Source: an uncultured Bacteroidales bacterium (GTDB lineage: Bacteria; Bacteroidota; Bacteroidia; Bacteroidales; Paludibacteraceae). Taken from it: 6,357 nucleotides of DNA. Below the pieces are notes generated by a model. It worked only from the letters and a program-made list of their open reading frames with translations. It did not search any database and was not told the DNA's origin. Both the position numbers and the translations under genes were made by a program. The DNA is taken from contig CAIUKZ010000537.1 of assembly GCA_903899865.1 (NCBI GenBank), forward strand, positions 1-6,357. Direction: 5' to 3'. Shown piece by piece: positions 5,529 through 6,357 of this stretch (position 1 is its first letter; every line of letters begins with the position of its first letter).

Positions 5529-6312
5529 CTTCCTAAAATCACAAATGACTGCCTTTCCACGTACTGGAATCATCCTAGGCACTGGACTTGGCAATTTGGC
5601 CACCCAGATTACCCAAAAAACCGAAATTCCTTACGAAACCATCCCCAATTTTCCACTCTCTACGGTGGAAGGACATAGTGGGAAGCTAATACTAGGTAAA
5701 CTGGGCGAGATAGATGTGCTAGCTATGCAAGGCAGATTTCACTATTACGAAGGCTATAACATGAAAGAAGTAACCTTCCCCGTAAGAGTAATGCGTGCCC
5801 TAGGGATAGAGAATCTATTAGTATCAAATGCTGCTGGTGGTATGAATCCTGATTTTGAAATAGGCGATTTGATGATTATCACCGATCACATCAATCTTTT
5901 TCCAGAGCACCCTTTGCGTGGTAAAAATTTTTCGGAGCTTGGCACTCGTTTTCCCGATATGAGTGAGGCGTATTGCAAGGATTTTGTTACAAAAGCAAAG
6001 ACCATAGCAGCTCGACACAACATTCGAGTGGTAGAAGGCGTATATGTGGGTACCACAGGACCAACGTTTGAAACGCCAGCCGAATACCGCTATTTTCGAA
6101 CTATTGGCGGCGATGCAGTAGGTATGAGTACTGTGCCAGAAGTGATTGTGGCCAATCATGCTGGCATGCGAGTATTTGGTATTTCCATCATCACCGACCT
6201 AGGCGTGCCCGGCAAAATCATTGAAGTGACACATGAAGAGGTTCAACAAATAGGAAACTCAGTACAGCCGCTTATGACATTGATAATGAAAGAATTACTG
6301 AAGGAAATATAA
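5500..6312 (+). CDS. punA: Purine nucleoside phosphorylase, class I (trimeric type)
   Basis: The 270-residue cytosolic enzyme cleaves purine nucleosides with phosphate to free base and ribose 1-phosphate in purine salvage. By comparison with human PNP, phosphate-site residues are T28 in GTGLG (27-31), R79 and H81 in GRFHYYEG (78-85), A111 in SNAAGG and S210 in GMSTVPE. The base-site Glu is E191 in FETPAEY (190-196), and H245 matches human H257. The position of human Asn243 is Asp here (ITDLG, D233). The start at 5500 is supported by MLSKIQETADF, matching the family N-terminus; the next Met (residue 16) would cut into that helix. It begins within the lpxK 3' end. Its family and length are typical of Bacteroidetes. 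Substrate preference (guanosine/inosine versus adenosine) is not settled by sequence. Confidence 0.95.
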   Translation: MLSKIQETADFLKSQMTAFPRTGIILGTGLGNLATQITQKTEIPYETIPNFPLSTVEGHSGKLILGKLGEIDVLAMQGRFHYYEGYNMKEVTFPVRVMRALGIENLLVSNAAGGMNPDFEIGDLMIITDHINLFPEHPLRGKNFSELGTRFPDMSEAYCKDFVTKAKTIAARHNIRVVEGVYVGTTGPTFETPAEYRYFRTIGGDAVGMSTVPEVIVANHAGMRVFGISIITDLGVPGKIIEVTHEEVQQIGNSVQPLMTLIMKELLKEI

Positions 6313-6336
6313 ACTTCAAACGAGTAAGTCACGACT

Positions 6337-6357
6337 TTATTTAAAAGCTTCTAGGTC
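6337..6357 (-). CDS. Possible 3' end of a minus-strand gene cut by the window edge
   Basis: The minus strand reads six sense codons (DLEAFK) and then TAA at 6339-6337. It could be the C-terminus of a gene converging on the nucleoside phosphorylase, but six codons are not enough to identify it, and an open stretch this short is easily due to chance. Confidence 0.15.
   Translation of the reverse strand, partial: DLEAFK

Noticed and set aside
1290..6312. LOG-family protein and nucleoside phosphorylase as one purine or cytokinin system
   Set aside because: They are about 3.7 kb apart, separated by a strong terminator and a new promoter, with unrelated genes between them.

Overview
The window looks like a chromosomal housekeeping region from a Bacteroidetes bacterium, most likely Bacteroidales; I cannot name the genus. 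The evidence is the set and order of genes (DUF4271, HemD-like, rnpA, yidD, then lpxK and purine nucleoside phosphorylase), the AT-leaning composition, start codons without Shine-Dalgarno sequences, and copies of the Bacteroidetes -7 promoter element TAnnTTTG in the gaps just before genes. LpxK implies an outer membrane with lipid A.

Layout. Positions 1-188 contain no gene I can support, but hold two short sequences that resemble dispersed intergenic repeats. A minus-strand NAD(P)-dependent extended SDR (epimerase/reductase family) runs from 1193 down to 189. It is divergent from a plus-strand run of LOG-family phosphoribohydrolase (1290-1841), a DUF4271 six-helix membrane protein (1848-2660) and a HemD-like uroporphyrinogen-III synthase (2686-3444). 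The 96-bp divergent gap contains a perfect 9-bp inverted repeat with one TAnnTTTG box per arm. A very strong intrinsic terminator (3465-3513) ends the run. Ten bases after its stem comes rnpA (3519-3929), then a 197-bp gap with an imperfect hairpin, then yidD (4127-4348). After a further 82-bp gap with the best promoter in the window come lpxK (4431-5528, TTG start) and a class I purine nucleoside phosphorylase (5500-6312), which overlap by 29 bp. The last 45 bases may include the 3' end of a minus-strand gene.

How the genes relate. Several products concern core processes: RNase P protein for tRNA 5' maturation, YidD for membrane protein insertion, LpxK for lipid A, PNP for purine salvage and HemD for tetrapyrroles. 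They do not form one pathway. The two overlapping genes (lpxK and PNP) are probably translationally coupled, and LOG-DUF4271-hemD is probably one transcript.

I found no new defence, mobile or biosynthetic system. The observations most worth checking are the terminator whose right arm carries the only -7 box before rnpA, the Asn-to-Asp change at the base-recognition position of the nucleoside phosphorylase, and the promoter that fixes an unusual lpxK start.
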